A DNA stretch of 64,000 bases from Chloroflexota bacterium (GTDB lineage Bacteria; Chloroflexota; Anaerolineae; Anaerolineales; Villigracilaceae). A program made the translations under genes and the position numbers. Below are positions 17,601 to 24,989 of the stretch, piece by piece; position 1 is the stretch's first letter, and every line of letters starts with the position of its first letter. The stretch spans positions 364,873 through 428,872 of the forward strand of contig JACRPQ010000005.1 of the NCBI GenBank assembly GCA_016223135.1, read 5' to 3'. Under the pieces are notes generated by a model. The model was not told where the DNA came from. It ran no database searches and was given only the letters and a program-made list of their open reading frames with translations.

Positions 17601-19192
17601 AGACCGTTCTCATCCTGATACCAGGTGGGATAGCCCGTAGCTTGGTTAATGACCGTGGAGACTGCGGCGATGCCGCCCGTGCCAACCGCGGTGAGGGCAA
17701 TATCCACATGCCCGACGCTGATGTTTGCAACGAGACGCAGCACCGCATTGATGGCGCCATTGGCGATGGGGCGCGCGACAATGTTGATATCGCAGGTCTT
17801 GCCGGGTTGGATGACGAAATTCGTACAGCGATCGGAGGTCTTTATAAACTGCGCCGCATCGCCGGATTGGACGGTATCCATCAAGACAGCGCTTGAAATT
17901 TGCAACGGCGCAACACCCGTGTTTTTCACCCGCACGCGCTGGGCAAGCGATTGAGTGCGGATGCGGAGGCTGCCAAAGTTGAGCGAGAGCGGTGTGGCGG
18001 TCAGGATGGCTTCACTGCCTGGGTTGGTGCCGGTACCAGCCAGCGCGACGGTAAACGGCGAGCGAATGCCGTTGTGCGTGATGCTCAGGACGCCAGCCAG
18101 TTCGCCTACAACCACCGGGTCGAATTGAACCGCTACCGCGCAGGATTCATCACGGGCAAGCGTGCGACCGAGACAGACATTCGGATCGGAAACGACGAAG
18201 CGTCCCGATGGGGTGGCAGAGAGGGAGTTGATGGTGAGCGGGTTGACGCCGACATTGGTCAAAGTCACGAGGCGGGCTGGGCTCAAGCCGGTGTTGATGT
18301 TCTGTCCGCCAAAGTCAACCAGCGCGGTGTTGGCGAGGAGCGGACCCGCCTCCCTGCCCATCACCGTGAACTGGTCGGTGCGCATGATTTCGCCGCTGGA
18401 ATCGGAAATGGCGAAATAATTGGCAAACCCTGTGCCCGGACCGCCCGGTTCATACGTTGCACCGGTGATGGCGTGCAGGGTGACCGCATCGCCCAGGTAG
18501 CCCGGAGGAGCGGCGGGGGCGACAGCCGGATCCCAACGCAGGAAACTCTGCGCCACCGGGCTGCGCAGGGCAAGCGAAAAGTCGCACAACTGTCCGATGA
18601 CGGGCGCACAGCCGATATCCTGTGTTCCGTCAACCACGCGGGTGCCGCCGAACTCGTTTGTGGTCAGCGTCATTGTGCCGAAGGGGTGTGTAAATGTGTA
18701 TTGCGTGTTCGGACAAAGCCCGCTGGTGATGCGGACACGCACCCGGCTGAAAACCATTTGCTCGTTATCGGCAGGCAGCCCGTTGACGAACGCTCCTTCA
18801 AGGGCGATGCGCAAAAAGGCTTTGCCGGGACGCGTGCCGTTACAGCCGGGCGTGGTGAGTTTTTCGGAGTCAACTACCGAGTAGAAGAACTCATCCGGGA
18901 AGTTGCCAGGCATGTCCATTGGCAGGGCTGGGTCGAAGACACCCGGATTGGGCAAGACCACGCAGAACGGGTCATTGATATCCAGACACGGGTCGAGGCG
19001 CGTGCCGGTGGTATCCTGATACCAATCCGGGAAGCCGAACTGGTTCAGGGTGGACGAGACCGCCGCGGGGGTCGGCGCCGCATAGGCGGGCGCCGTCTTG
19101 AACGGGAGAAGATTGAGCAGGATCGCCAGGATGATGAAGCCATTGCGGAGGCTGTTCATGCGCGTACGGGGCTGGTAAATTGAGGAAGTCAT
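14636..19192 (-). CDS. Large secreted protein with three WYQD units and ASH (choice-of-anchor D) domains
   Basis: A 1518-residue protein with an N-terminal signal peptide (hydrophobic residues about 16-38, ending AYA). Three homologous units of roughly 230 residues start with a G[FY]P.WYQD motif at about residues 54, 522 and 985. Each continues with a C-x-D-x-x-D-P-x-C-x-V-L segment and later shares an F-R/LRWDP-A-x-A-P-A-A-P-x-GY-x-GDA-x-TLH block. Each unit is followed by one or more ASH/HYDIN-like Ig domains (G...A.L..T...L.FG...VG...); the last three ASH domains are in tandem to the C-terminus. Function unknown; ASH domains are structural and often on the cell surface. It heads the redox cluster, so it may be an extracellular scaffold. 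ATG 19192 follows AAAGGG; ATG 19159 is an alternative. Confidence 0.8.
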   Translation of the reverse strand: MTSSIYQPRTRMNSLRNGFIILAILLNLLPFKTAPAYAAPTPAAVSSTLNQFGFPDWYQDTTGTRLDPCLDINDPFCVVLPNPGVFDPALPMDMPGNFPDEFFYSVVDSEKLTTPGCNGTRPGKAFLRIALEGAFVNGLPADNEQMVFSRVRVRITSGLCPNTQYTFTHPFGTMTLTTNEFGGTRVVDGTQDIGCAPVIGQLCDFSLALRSPVAQSFLRWDPAVAPAAPPGYLGDAVTLHAITGATYEPGGPGTGFANYFAISDSSGEIMRTDQFTVMGREAGPLLANTALVDFGGQNINTGLSPARLVTLTNVGVNPLTINSLSATPSGRFVVSDPNVCLGRTLARDESCAVAVQFDPVVVGELAGVLSITHNGIRSPFTVALAGTGTNPGSEAILTATPLSLNFGSLRIRTQSLAQRVRVKNTGVAPLQISSAVLMDTVQSGDAAQFIKTSDRCTNFVIQPGKTCDINIVARPIANGAINAVLRLVANISVGHVDIALTAVGTGGIAAVSTVINQATGYPTWYQDENGLRLSECIDPSDPFCIVLPDEFYNPSLPLQGMTEFANFPSEYFYTIADSDMLTTPGCGSIPPGRAFVRSALEAAFVNPTPANGDQMVFGRVRIVVRGGLCPNTAYTFTHPYGQTVLTTDDSGSIKPAAGTVDIGCFPVAPDLCNFADAIQSPVLASFLQWDPAIAPAAPAGYIGDAITLHRITGSPYNTNFFRIEGPAAVGGPSVTIGQTTLFTVMGKLNGPLVANPSSVAFPPYTVGVSSGNAQITLTNEGITALTINSLVLGGPNPGDFIPDGGCNNAFFGGTIVLAAGASCNFNVLFAPTAAGSRDAFITVNHTGRNNGLKIALNGIGQVVSGPAITVSPASFAFTDLHVGQTSQSVSITVSNLGGLEPLEVGTPTVDNAQFLLENNCPAAPATVPVDGSCIIKVRFAPTVSGLSTGTLTIPSNASGVTPTVALSGRGFTGAPAVSATIRSDGFPDWYQDDNGVRVQPCLDASDPNCVVLADAGFDPSLPLVFPTNYPIEFFYQITDSDLVPTDGCNGASAPGFALLRMALEGSFINGVPEIGQQTVFARIRIKVTSGLCPNTSYTFTTPYGPVGPFLTDTTGGIPANAGTTDIDPPIPSPLLNNGLLRWDPAFAPAAPAGYLGDAVTLHRIVGSRYIPAGETEPANYFAIDGTSMRTDKFLLSGKLAGPIISAPAALDFGNVDVLASSPDLTVTLTNLSPDPITGFAPSLGGTDASQFQVTGNTCTTLAQDETCSVTVRFSPTLDGSKSAVLTVSHSGLNSPVSVALFGQAIAVPMPAVSLSPASLTFGSQAVGSVSAPLAVTVQNTGNANLNIASVTLSGANASDFILGNGCTTPVAPGGTCTLQVSFAPTAGGTRTAQIQLVDDAPTSPQTVNLSGTGVSASLSLSPTSLSFGNVGVGGSSTKSINITNTGTSNLNILSLAISGSTTFTIAGHNCGAAILPGKNCTVNIRFAPTSLSTFTGTLTITSNAAGSPHTVPLSGSGK

Positions 19193-19305
19193 TTTCTAAC
19201 CCTTTCTGATGGATCCAAATCTGAAAACTGCCTTGAATCAACCGTGAAGTAATCGGTGTCGTCAAAGAGAAAAATGCGGTGGGAAATGCCGCGATTTACA
19301 AATTC

Positions 19306-19333
19306 ATCATAGCGTGTACTGCTTTTGTAACAA
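19306..19333 (-). promoter_or_regulatory. Possible promoter of the redox cluster
   Basis: On the minus strand TTGTTA (19333-19328) and TATGAT (19311-19306) are 16 bases apart, about 110 bases before the ATG at 19192. It is the best -35/-10 pair seen in the 272-base divergent gap. Confidence 0.4.
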
Positions 19334-19350
19334 ACGGACAGAGGTAGCAA

Positions 19351-19362
19351 GTGTACGTACAC
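19351..19362. promoter_or_regulatory. Perfect 12-base palindrome, possible regulator site
   Basis: GTGTACGTACAC lies 18 bases upstream of the proposed -35 of the redox cluster. A second palindrome, TTCCGACTTTAGTCGGAA (19377-19394, 8-base arms with a 2-base centre), lies just beyond. Both sit between the redox cluster and the divergent two-component genes, where a NarL-type regulator binding site would be expected. Confidence 0.35.
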
Positions 19363-19464
19363 CTTGGTCGGCTGTTTTCCGACTTTAGTCGGAAGTTTTC
19401 GATTCGACCATTGTCGGTGTAACAAAACCCCAAAAATCCAGTATTATGTAAAAGTAGGATAAAC

Positions 19465-20898
19465 ATGCTCCTCTTTCGTGTTCGCACTCTGGTCATGCAA
19501 TGGAGCCTGCTCCAACGCTTTAATGTTGCGGCAGCGGCAATTACTCTGTTGGGTACACTGATCATTGGCTGGTGGGTCGGCAGGGAAATCAAAACCAGCA
19601 TCCTCAACGAATCGGCGGCGGCAACCGCCCTTTACCTGGATAGTTTCATCACCCCCAATCTTCAGCAGTTGGGGCAGTCCGATACGCTCTCGCCGGAACA
19701 TACCGCCATGCTGGAAAGCCTGCTGAATAAGACCGATCTTGGGCAGCAAATTGTCACCATCAAAGTGTGGGACAAGAACATGACCATTCTGTACAGCAAT
19801 CATTCCTCCCTGGTCGGCAAAACGTTTCCTGCCGAGGATTTGGTCGAGGCGTGGAACGGACGTGTCGTGGCAAACATCAACGATCTCGCTGAAGATGAAT
19901 ACAAGGAAGAACGAAAACTGTATAAGCGGCTGCTCGAGATTTACGTCCCCATCCGGCAAACCGGCACGCACAGAATTATTGCCGTCGCCGAGTTCTATCA
20001 AACGTCAGATACCATCGAGGCGGAAATTGCTCAGACGCAGAGAAAAAGTTGGCTGGCAATCGGAAGCGGCATGGGAATTGTGTACCTTGCTCTTTCGCTG
20101 TTCTTTCAGTGGACACGCAGCCAGATTCGACAAAGGGAAATCGCGTTGAGGAATCAGGTGGCACAGTTGAAGGAACTCATTGCGCAGAATGACGAACTCG
20201 ATCTGCGTATTCGGCGCGCCAGAGCGAACACCACTACTTTGAATGAACGCCTCCTTCTCCGCATCAGCGCCGAACTCAACAGACATGCAACACAAAAACT
20301 CAACGCCTCGCTGACATTGCTGCATGATTTTGTCGAAGTCAGCAGGGCGTGTCCTCTGGCAAACCAAAACAACCCATGCAATGAAAATCTGCCCATCATT
20401 CAATCCTCTCTGGAAACGGCTGTGAAGGAAATCGTTTCCATTGCCAGCGGTTTGGGGCTTCCACAGCTGAATGAGATGTCCTTGAGGGAGGTCTTTGCCG
20501 ACGCCGTCCTTGCCCATGAACAGCGCACGGGCACTCGTGTAACCTTCCACGCAAACGAGCTTCCCGAAGATGCAGCTCTGCCCGTCAAGATCACTGCCTA
20601 TCGCATCGTTCAGGAAGGATTGAACAATGCCTATCGTCATGCCAGAGGGCTGGGGCAAGAGGTAAAGGTCACCTTTGAAGCGGAACGACTCCAGATCGAA
20701 GTCTCGGATCGGGGTCCCGGGTTCGATACGACACTGCCGCTTCATAAAAGGGAGCGGCTGGGGCTGGCAGGGATGCGCGAACGCGTGGAAAGCCTGGGCG
20801 GCAGTTTCCTTATTGAAAGCAGGCGGCAGGAAGGAACAAAAATTACCGCTGTTTTGCCGTTGGCGTTGTTGACCGAGGAGAAAATCGCCAATGCGTAA
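19465..20898 (+). CDS. Membrane sensor kinase-like protein lacking the phospho-accepting His
   Basis: A 477-residue protein: TM helix (about 24-42), extracytoplasmic Cache-like sensor of about 140 residues, second TM (about 195-213), coiled coil, degenerate dimerisation domain and HATPase_c domain. In its paralogue downstream the H-box reads SAELHDGPVQE; here it reads SAELNRHATQK, so the histidine is Asn272 (codon AAC in place of CAC) and the next Asp is Arg. The ATPase domain keeps the N-box EGLNNAYRHA, a DRGPGFD G1 box and GLAGMRERV. It therefore cannot autophosphorylate at the normal position but may bind ATP and act in a heterodimer. It is divergent from the redox cluster and ends 55 bases before the intact paralogue. 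Confidence 0.85.
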   Translation: MLLFRVRTLVMQWSLLQRFNVAAAAITLLGTLIIGWWVGREIKTSILNESAAATALYLDSFITPNLQQLGQSDTLSPEHTAMLESLLNKTDLGQQIVTIKVWDKNMTILYSNHSSLVGKTFPAEDLVEAWNGRVVANINDLAEDEYKEERKLYKRLLEIYVPIRQTGTHRIIAVAEFYQTSDTIEAEIAQTQRKSWLAIGSGMGIVYLALSLFFQWTRSQIRQREIALRNQVAQLKELIAQNDELDLRIRRARANTTTLNERLLLRISAELNRHATQKLNASLTLLHDFVEVSRACPLANQNNPCNENLPIIQSSLETAVKEIVSIASGLGLPQLNEMSLREVFADAVLAHEQRTGTRVTFHANELPEDAALPVKITAYRIVQEGLNNAYRHARGLGQEVKVTFEAERLQIEVSDRGPGFDTTLPLHKRERLGLAGMRERVESLGGSFLIESRRQEGTKITAVLPLALLTEEKIANA

Positions 20899-20952
20899 TT
20901 CCGCAAACCTGCGTATGATTGAAAGCGGCGGCAACACGCCCGGGAGGCGGTG

Positions 20953-22425
20953 ATGCAATTACGCTGGGCATTACTCTCCCGCCGGTTTAAGCCGTCTGGA
21001 ATTGTCTATTTTTTTCGCCGCTGTGTATCCACTTTTCGGCGATTGAGCCTGGTCCAGCGATTTACGTTGATCGGTTTTGTCATCATGATGCTGGGCGCCG
21101 CGGGCATCGGCCGGTGGATCAAGGAACAGATTAAGACGGGCGTCATCAAGGAGGCGACCGCAGCAACCGCGCTCTACATGGACAGTTTCATTGCGCCAAA
21201 CCTACAGGAACTGAGGGATGCCAATACCATTTCCGCAGAGCATGTGGATACGTTGAACAGTCTGTTCAGTCAGAACAACCTGGGGCAACGCACGATTTCC
21301 ATCAAAATCTGGAACAGGGATGGCCGCATCATCTACAGCAATATTCCCAGTCTGGTGGGGCGTGTCTTTCCCAATAACGAAGAAATTGCCGCGTCCTTCG
21401 CTGGCGAGGTGACAGGAGATATAAGCAATTTGGCGGACGCCGAAAACATCGAAGAACGGCGGCTTTCCTCCGAGCCGCTGTTGGAAGTGTACAGCCCTGT
21501 CCGACTTAATGACACTAATGAAGTAATCGCAGTGGCGGAGTTTTATCAAAAGGTGGATACCCTCAATGCAGAGATTGATGCCGCCCAAAGAAAGGGCTGG
21601 CTTGTCCTCGCCTCAACGATGCTGCTGATGTACATTCTGTTGATTGGATTTGTCCAGCGGGTAAGCAACCGCATCGAGCAGCAGGAGGCAGAGTTGAAAA
21701 ATCAGGTCAGCCAGTTGACCAATCTGCTGACGCGTAACAAGGAACTCAGTCAGCATATGCGGCTGGCTGCGGCAAATGCCGTCGCCTTCAACGAGAAAAT
21801 CCTGCGGCGCACCAGCGCCGAACTCCACGACGGTCCCGTCCAGGAGATCAGCCTGGCGCTTCTGCGGCTCGACCGCGCCATCGCGCAAAGCGAGTCCTGC
21901 CGTCTGACGAACAGCAATGCCAATTGCGGCGCAAACCTGCCCGTCATTCAGACGTTACTGCAAGACGCTCTGAAGGAATTGCGTTTTGTCGCCAGCAGTT
22001 TGGGCGTTCCGCAGTTGGATGCGTTGACTCTTTCCGAGGTTATTCTCCGTGCGGTGGTTTTACACGAACAACGCAGCGGAACGGAGGTCGCTTTGAACAT
22101 GAACGTCATTCCTCAATACGCGCCGCTGCCCATAAAAATCGCAGTGTATCGCCTGATCCAGGAGGCTTTGAGCAACTCTCATCGTCATGGAGGTGGTATC
22201 GGGCAGGCGGTGCAGGTCTCGTATGAACGCCAGCACTTGGAAATCGAAATGATTGACCAGGGTCCCGGCTTTGATGTGGAAGCAATTGCGGTAGAGGATG
22301 AATACCTGGGACTGGCTGGGATTCGCGAACGCGTGGAAAGTTTAGGCGGGTCGTTTTTACTGCAAAGCCAGCCCGGCAAAGGTACGCGTATATTCGCCCG
22401 TTTTGCCCTTGAAAGCAAGGAGTGA
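20953..22425 (+). CDS. Membrane sensor histidine kinase (HisKA_3, Cache-like sensor)
   Basis: A 490-residue kinase with the same layout as the preceding gene: TM (about 38-56), extracytoplasmic Cache-like sensor, TM (about 210-228), coiled coil, HisKA_3 with intact His292 in AELHDGPVQEISLALLRLD, then HATPase_c with EALSNSHRHG and DQGPGFD. It should phosphorylate the regulator encoded five bases downstream. Alignment by eye shows clear identity to the upstream protein throughout, including the sensor, so the two arose by tandem duplication. ATG 20953 follows GGGAGG; a GTG directly before it is less likely. Confidence 0.9.
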   Translation: MQLRWALLSRRFKPSGIVYFFRRCVSTFRRLSLVQRFTLIGFVIMMLGAAGIGRWIKEQIKTGVIKEATAATALYMDSFIAPNLQELRDANTISAEHVDTLNSLFSQNNLGQRTISIKIWNRDGRIIYSNIPSLVGRVFPNNEEIAASFAGEVTGDISNLADAENIEERRLSSEPLLEVYSPVRLNDTNEVIAVAEFYQKVDTLNAEIDAAQRKGWLVLASTMLLMYILLIGFVQRVSNRIEQQEAELKNQVSQLTNLLTRNKELSQHMRLAAANAVAFNEKILRRTSAELHDGPVQEISLALLRLDRAIAQSESCRLTNSNANCGANLPVIQTLLQDALKELRFVASSLGVPQLDALTLSEVILRAVVLHEQRSGTEVALNMNVIPQYAPLPIKIAVYRLIQEALSNSHRHGGGIGQAVQVSYERQHLEIEMIDQGPGFDVEAIAVEDEYLGLAGIRERVESLGGSFLLQSQPGKGTRIFARFALESKE

Positions 22426-22429
22426 ACCC

Positions 22430-23107
22430 ATGGAAAAAATCAGAGTCGTAATTGTGGACGACCACCCCATCTTTCGGGAGGGCTTGGTTTCCATCCTTAG
22501 CACCGAACCGGATGTGGAGATTGTAGGGCAGGGCGTAACATCCGAAGAAGCCGTTGAACTCGCCAGGGAACATCTGCCCGATGTCATCATGTTGGATATC
22601 AGCATTCCCGGCGAGGGGGGCATCAGAGCCGCTGAAATCATTGCCGCGTCTTTTCCGGTAATCAAAATCATCATGTTGACCGGGTCGGACGAAGAAGATA
22701 ACGTCATTGCGGCGCTCAAGGCGGGCGCGCACGCCTACATTTTGAAAGGCGTGGCGGCGCGTGAGTTGAACAAAATCCTGCACACCGTCCACGCGGGGGA
22801 GGGATATGTGAGTCCCTCGCTTGCCGCCAATTTACTCTCGGAGATGACATCCTCTCATAAAGAAAGGCACATCTCACAGAACGGATTCGAAGAACTAACC
22901 GAGCGGGAACGCCAAATCCTGGAACTCATCGCCGTGGGGACAAGCAACAAGGAAATCGGACAAAAACTTTACCTCACCGAAAAAACCATCAAGCATTACG
23001 TCACCAACATCCTTCAAAAACTGCACGTCCGCAACCGCGTGCAGGCGGCTCTGCTTGCGCAGGAAAAGACGCGACCCAAGATGGGCAGCCCAAAGATCGA
23101 ACGATGA
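22430..23107 (+). CDS. NarL/FixJ family response regulator
   Basis: A 225-residue regulator. Receiver domain with D10-D11, phospho-acceptor Asp56 (DVIMLD), T/K positions in MLTGSD and YILKG; then a LuxR-type HTH (about 158-215, LTERERQILELIAVGTSNKEIG). ATG 22430 is preceded by AAGGAG inside the end of the kinase gene; a longer frame to 22403 lies within that gene and was rejected. It is the output of the tandem kinases and most likely controls the divergent redox cluster. It is followed by about 175 gene-free bases and then the first attC half site. Confidence 0.92.
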   Translation: MEKIRVVIVDDHPIFREGLVSILSTEPDVEIVGQGVTSEEAVELAREHLPDVIMLDISIPGEGGIRAAEIIAASFPVIKIIMLTGSDEEDNVIAALKAGAHAYILKGVAARELNKILHTVHAGEGYVSPSLAANLLSEMTSSHKERHISQNGFEELTERERQILELIAVGTSNKEIGQKLYLTEKTIKHYVTNILQKLHVRNRVQAALLAQEKTRPKMGSPKIER

Positions 23108-23282
23108 AGTTGAGAGTCCACATTTGGATTGCGTTCATTTCGAATCCCGCCTCCACCCCGACCTCGCAGCTGGCTGGCTGACCCTCATCCTTTCCCACCC
23201 CGCCGCGACTCAGGAGCCCCCCAACGCGCGGAGAAATTGTGTCTGCTCCCCCCTTTTAACCCATCCTGTAATTGACTTGCGA

Positions 23283-23359
23283 GACGCGCCGTCCGATTGG
23301 GATTGGTGCTGGTCCCGGCGGCGCAGGCAGAAGCCGTCTCTGGAGACGCTGTGTTATGC
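23283..23359 (-). repeat. attC half site (array end)
   Basis: Matches the high-coordinate half of the other attC copies (GATTGGTGCTGGTCCC ... GGAGACGCTGT) and ends GTTATGC (23353-23359), a weak GTTRRRY match. The other half is not recognisable toward 23219, so this looks like a truncated site at the distal end of the array. Confidence 0.65.
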
Positions 23360-23486
23360 AACCTTTATGAACACAAGACTCATCGCTAAAAGAAACCGAC
23401 TATAGCAATCTTGATTAAGTTTTACACATGTCTCAGTCTTTGGCAATCGTAAAAAACTAGCCCACAAACTTAACCGCTCCAAAAGA

Positions 23487-23852
23487 TTATGAACCACTAT
23501 AAATAACTATCGGTCGGTAATGATAGTCATCTTTGTGAAGATCGGCTTCCTCGAAGCCAATTACATAGGGAGCTTTACATTTTGGGCAATAAAAATCCAA
23601 AATAAACCGCTTGCCTCTTTCTGCCATATTTGCGAGAAATTGTTGAATATGCTCCTTGAAAAATCCAGCATCTTCAGAGTTTAGTTTCAAGGGTTCGTTT
23701 TGATGATTGACTGCGCCCTTCTCAAGGCTTTGACGATTGAAGTAAACACCATAATCACATTTGGGACAAAGAAAACGATTGGGGTAATCAAGCCATCCTT
23801 TTGAATCGTAACCTGTGAAACATGCAGATGGGTCTATTTCGCTTATCTTCAT
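23487..23852 (-). CDS. Cassette gene: small two-CxxC protein
   Basis: A 121-residue protein with two CPKC motifs (Cys29/Cys32 and Cys89/Cys92), which could together bind one zinc ion. No known family was recognised. The start is ATG 23852, preceded by AGGTGAG; a GTG at 23864 is part of that ribosome binding site. It is the only gene in its integron cassette, bounded by the attC at 23885 and the half site ending at 23359. Function unknown. Confidence 0.7.
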   Translation of the reverse strand: MKISEIDPSACFTGYDSKGWLDYPNRFLCPKCDYGVYFNRQSLEKGAVNHQNEPLKLNSEDAGFFKEHIQQFLANMAERGKRFILDFYCPKCKAPYVIGFEEADLHKDDYHYRPIVIYSGS

Positions 23853-23884
23853 TAGTATTCTCACCTTAGTCTGTGCAGGAGGTT

Positions 23885-23996
23885 ACCCAACGAGACTGTC
23901 GAAAAAGTCCCTATTCAAAGCCGCGTTGTCCGCTTGGGATTGGCGCTGGTCCCAGCAGCGCAGGCAGAAGCCGTTTCTTGAAACGTTGTGTTGAGT
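23885..23996 (-). repeat. attC site
   Basis: 112 bases from ACCCAAC (23885-23891) to GTTGAGT (23990-23996), both fitting the RYYYAAC/GTTRRRY cores. The body matches the other copies (GAGACTGTCGAAAAAGTCC ... TTGGGATTGGCGCTGGTCCC). It lies 12 bases past the stop codon of the lipoprotein gene, as expected for a cassette reading on the minus strand. Confidence 0.85.
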
Positions 23997-24008
23997 TATG
24001 GTTTTGGA

Positions 24009-24554
24009 TTACTTGAAACTGTACTCAAATGAATATTCAATCAATTGTTCTGAAACCGAGTCAGGCGTTTTTGTTACTTCATTAACCACAGGAAAGCCTC
24101 CAAGAATAATTGTAACGGTTATCTGATCAGGAATTAAAACATTCAACGTCATCGAACTTGTGTCACAAATTCCCAATGTGCTAGTGTCGTTTGAGTCTTG
24201 ATTCAAATCGATGATTTTGCCTGTGGTTTTTTCGCGCTCTAATGCGCACATTAAATTTGCAGTAAATGCGGCGCTTTTAATTTCAACAAGGTAACCAGGG
24301 AATGCTGGCTCAAACGGAAATTTGATTTTCAAAACGGTATGGGGATTGTTGCCTGTTTGCGAAGGCTCGTTAGTTGGAGCAAACGTAGAAGAAATTGTTG
24401 GTTCAATGGTTGGGGTGGGAGTAGAAGATAGATTTGTAGACGTTGGCTCAATAGTTGGCGGTACTGTTTCTGTCGGAGGAATTTCTTGTTTTGCTGATGA
24501 ACATGCAGTGAATACTAATACAAGCACGAGAATTGTAAATCGTTGAATTTTCAT
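24009..24554 (-). CDS. Cassette gene: lipoprotein of unknown function
   Basis: A 181-residue lipoprotein: signal peptide ending VFTAC (Cys18), a Pro/Thr/Ser-rich linker to about residue 70, then a roughly 110-residue beta-rich domain with two cysteines that may form a disulfide. No family was recognised. It would be anchored on the outer face of the cytoplasmic membrane. The stop codon is close to the attC at 23996 and the start 43 bases from the next one, the compact arrangement of integron cassettes. The linker style resembles other lipoproteins in this window, which suggests the cassette is native to this lineage. Confidence 0.75.
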   Translation of the reverse strand: MKIQRFTILVLVLVFTACSSAKQEIPPTETVPPTIEPTSTNLSSTPTPTIEPTISSTFAPTNEPSQTGNNPHTVLKIKFPFEPAFPGYLVEIKSAAFTANLMCALEREKTTGKIIDLNQDSNDTSTLGICDTSSMTLNVLIPDQITVTIILGGFPVVNEVTKTPDSVSEQLIEYSFEYSFK

Positions 24555-24644
24555 TATCTTATTTTCCTTTCGGTTTTTTTGTTATGGGCGGTAGCAAATC
24601 CAACGAATCTGTCAAAAAACTCCCTTTTTAAAAGCCGTGCCGCT

Positions 24645-24894
24645 GGGCGGAGCGACTTTTTCGCTGTGACGTGATTATACTCCTGCTATTTTCCCATTTG
24701 GGATGGCTAATTTAACCTCCCGCAGGTTGAGCGGTTGAAGGGACGACTGGGAGAATCGCAGGCGCTGATTGCGACGGCGTACAAGATTGCGCGGGTGGTG
24801 TACATCATGTTGAAAGAAAAAAAACAGCCCTATCAAGGGCTGTGTCGGAGCAGGAGTACGAAGAGAAATCCTGCTAGGGGAGTTGAATTCCCTG
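24645..24894 (+). mobile_element. Insertion-sequence remnant inside attC (IS110-like)
   Basis: The insert begins with about 78 bases (24645-24722) that recur at 29962-30038, where another attC is broken at the same point. It then has a coding remnant resembling the end of an IS110-family transposase, followed by small hairpins: CAGCCC/GGGCTG (24832-24849 region) and AGCAGGA/TCCTGCT. The interior of the element appears to be deleted. IS110/IS1111 elements do not usually make target duplications, and some are known to insert specifically in attC sites. Confidence 0.55.
24714..24842 (+). pseudogene. IS110-family transposase C-terminal remnant
   Basis: In the frame of 24735 about 40 residues read (NLPQ)VERLKGRLGESQALIATAYKI then ARVVYIMLKEKKQPY. 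The pattern R-x-x-x-x-x-A-L-x-A-x-A-x-K-I-A-x-x-x-Y-x-M-L-K-x-x-x-x-Y matches the usual end of IS110 (Transposase_20) transposases. A stop codon lies just upstream (24708) and the rest of the gene is absent. The match is by eye and short. Confidence 0.5.
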
Positions 24895-24989
24895 CAAGCG
24901 CCGCGCCGCTCGTCTGGGATTGGTGCTGGTCCCAGCGGCGCAGGCGGGAGTCGTTTCTTGAGACGCTGTGTTGGGCGGCGTTTTGGCAA

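Larger units (their letters stand above)
24598..24976 (-). repeat. attC site interrupted by an insertion
   Basis: Begins ATCCAAC (24598-24604) and ends GTTGGGC (24970-24976). The first 47 bases and last 80 bases match the two halves of the other attC copies, with GCCGYGCCGCT present on both sides of the break. About 250 bases of foreign sequence lie between (24645-24894). Confidence 0.75.

Noticed and set aside
16454-17896. 480-residue plus-strand frame
   Set aside because: It is antisense to the ASH-domain protein, with no family likeness; the repeated domain codons keep the opposite strand open.
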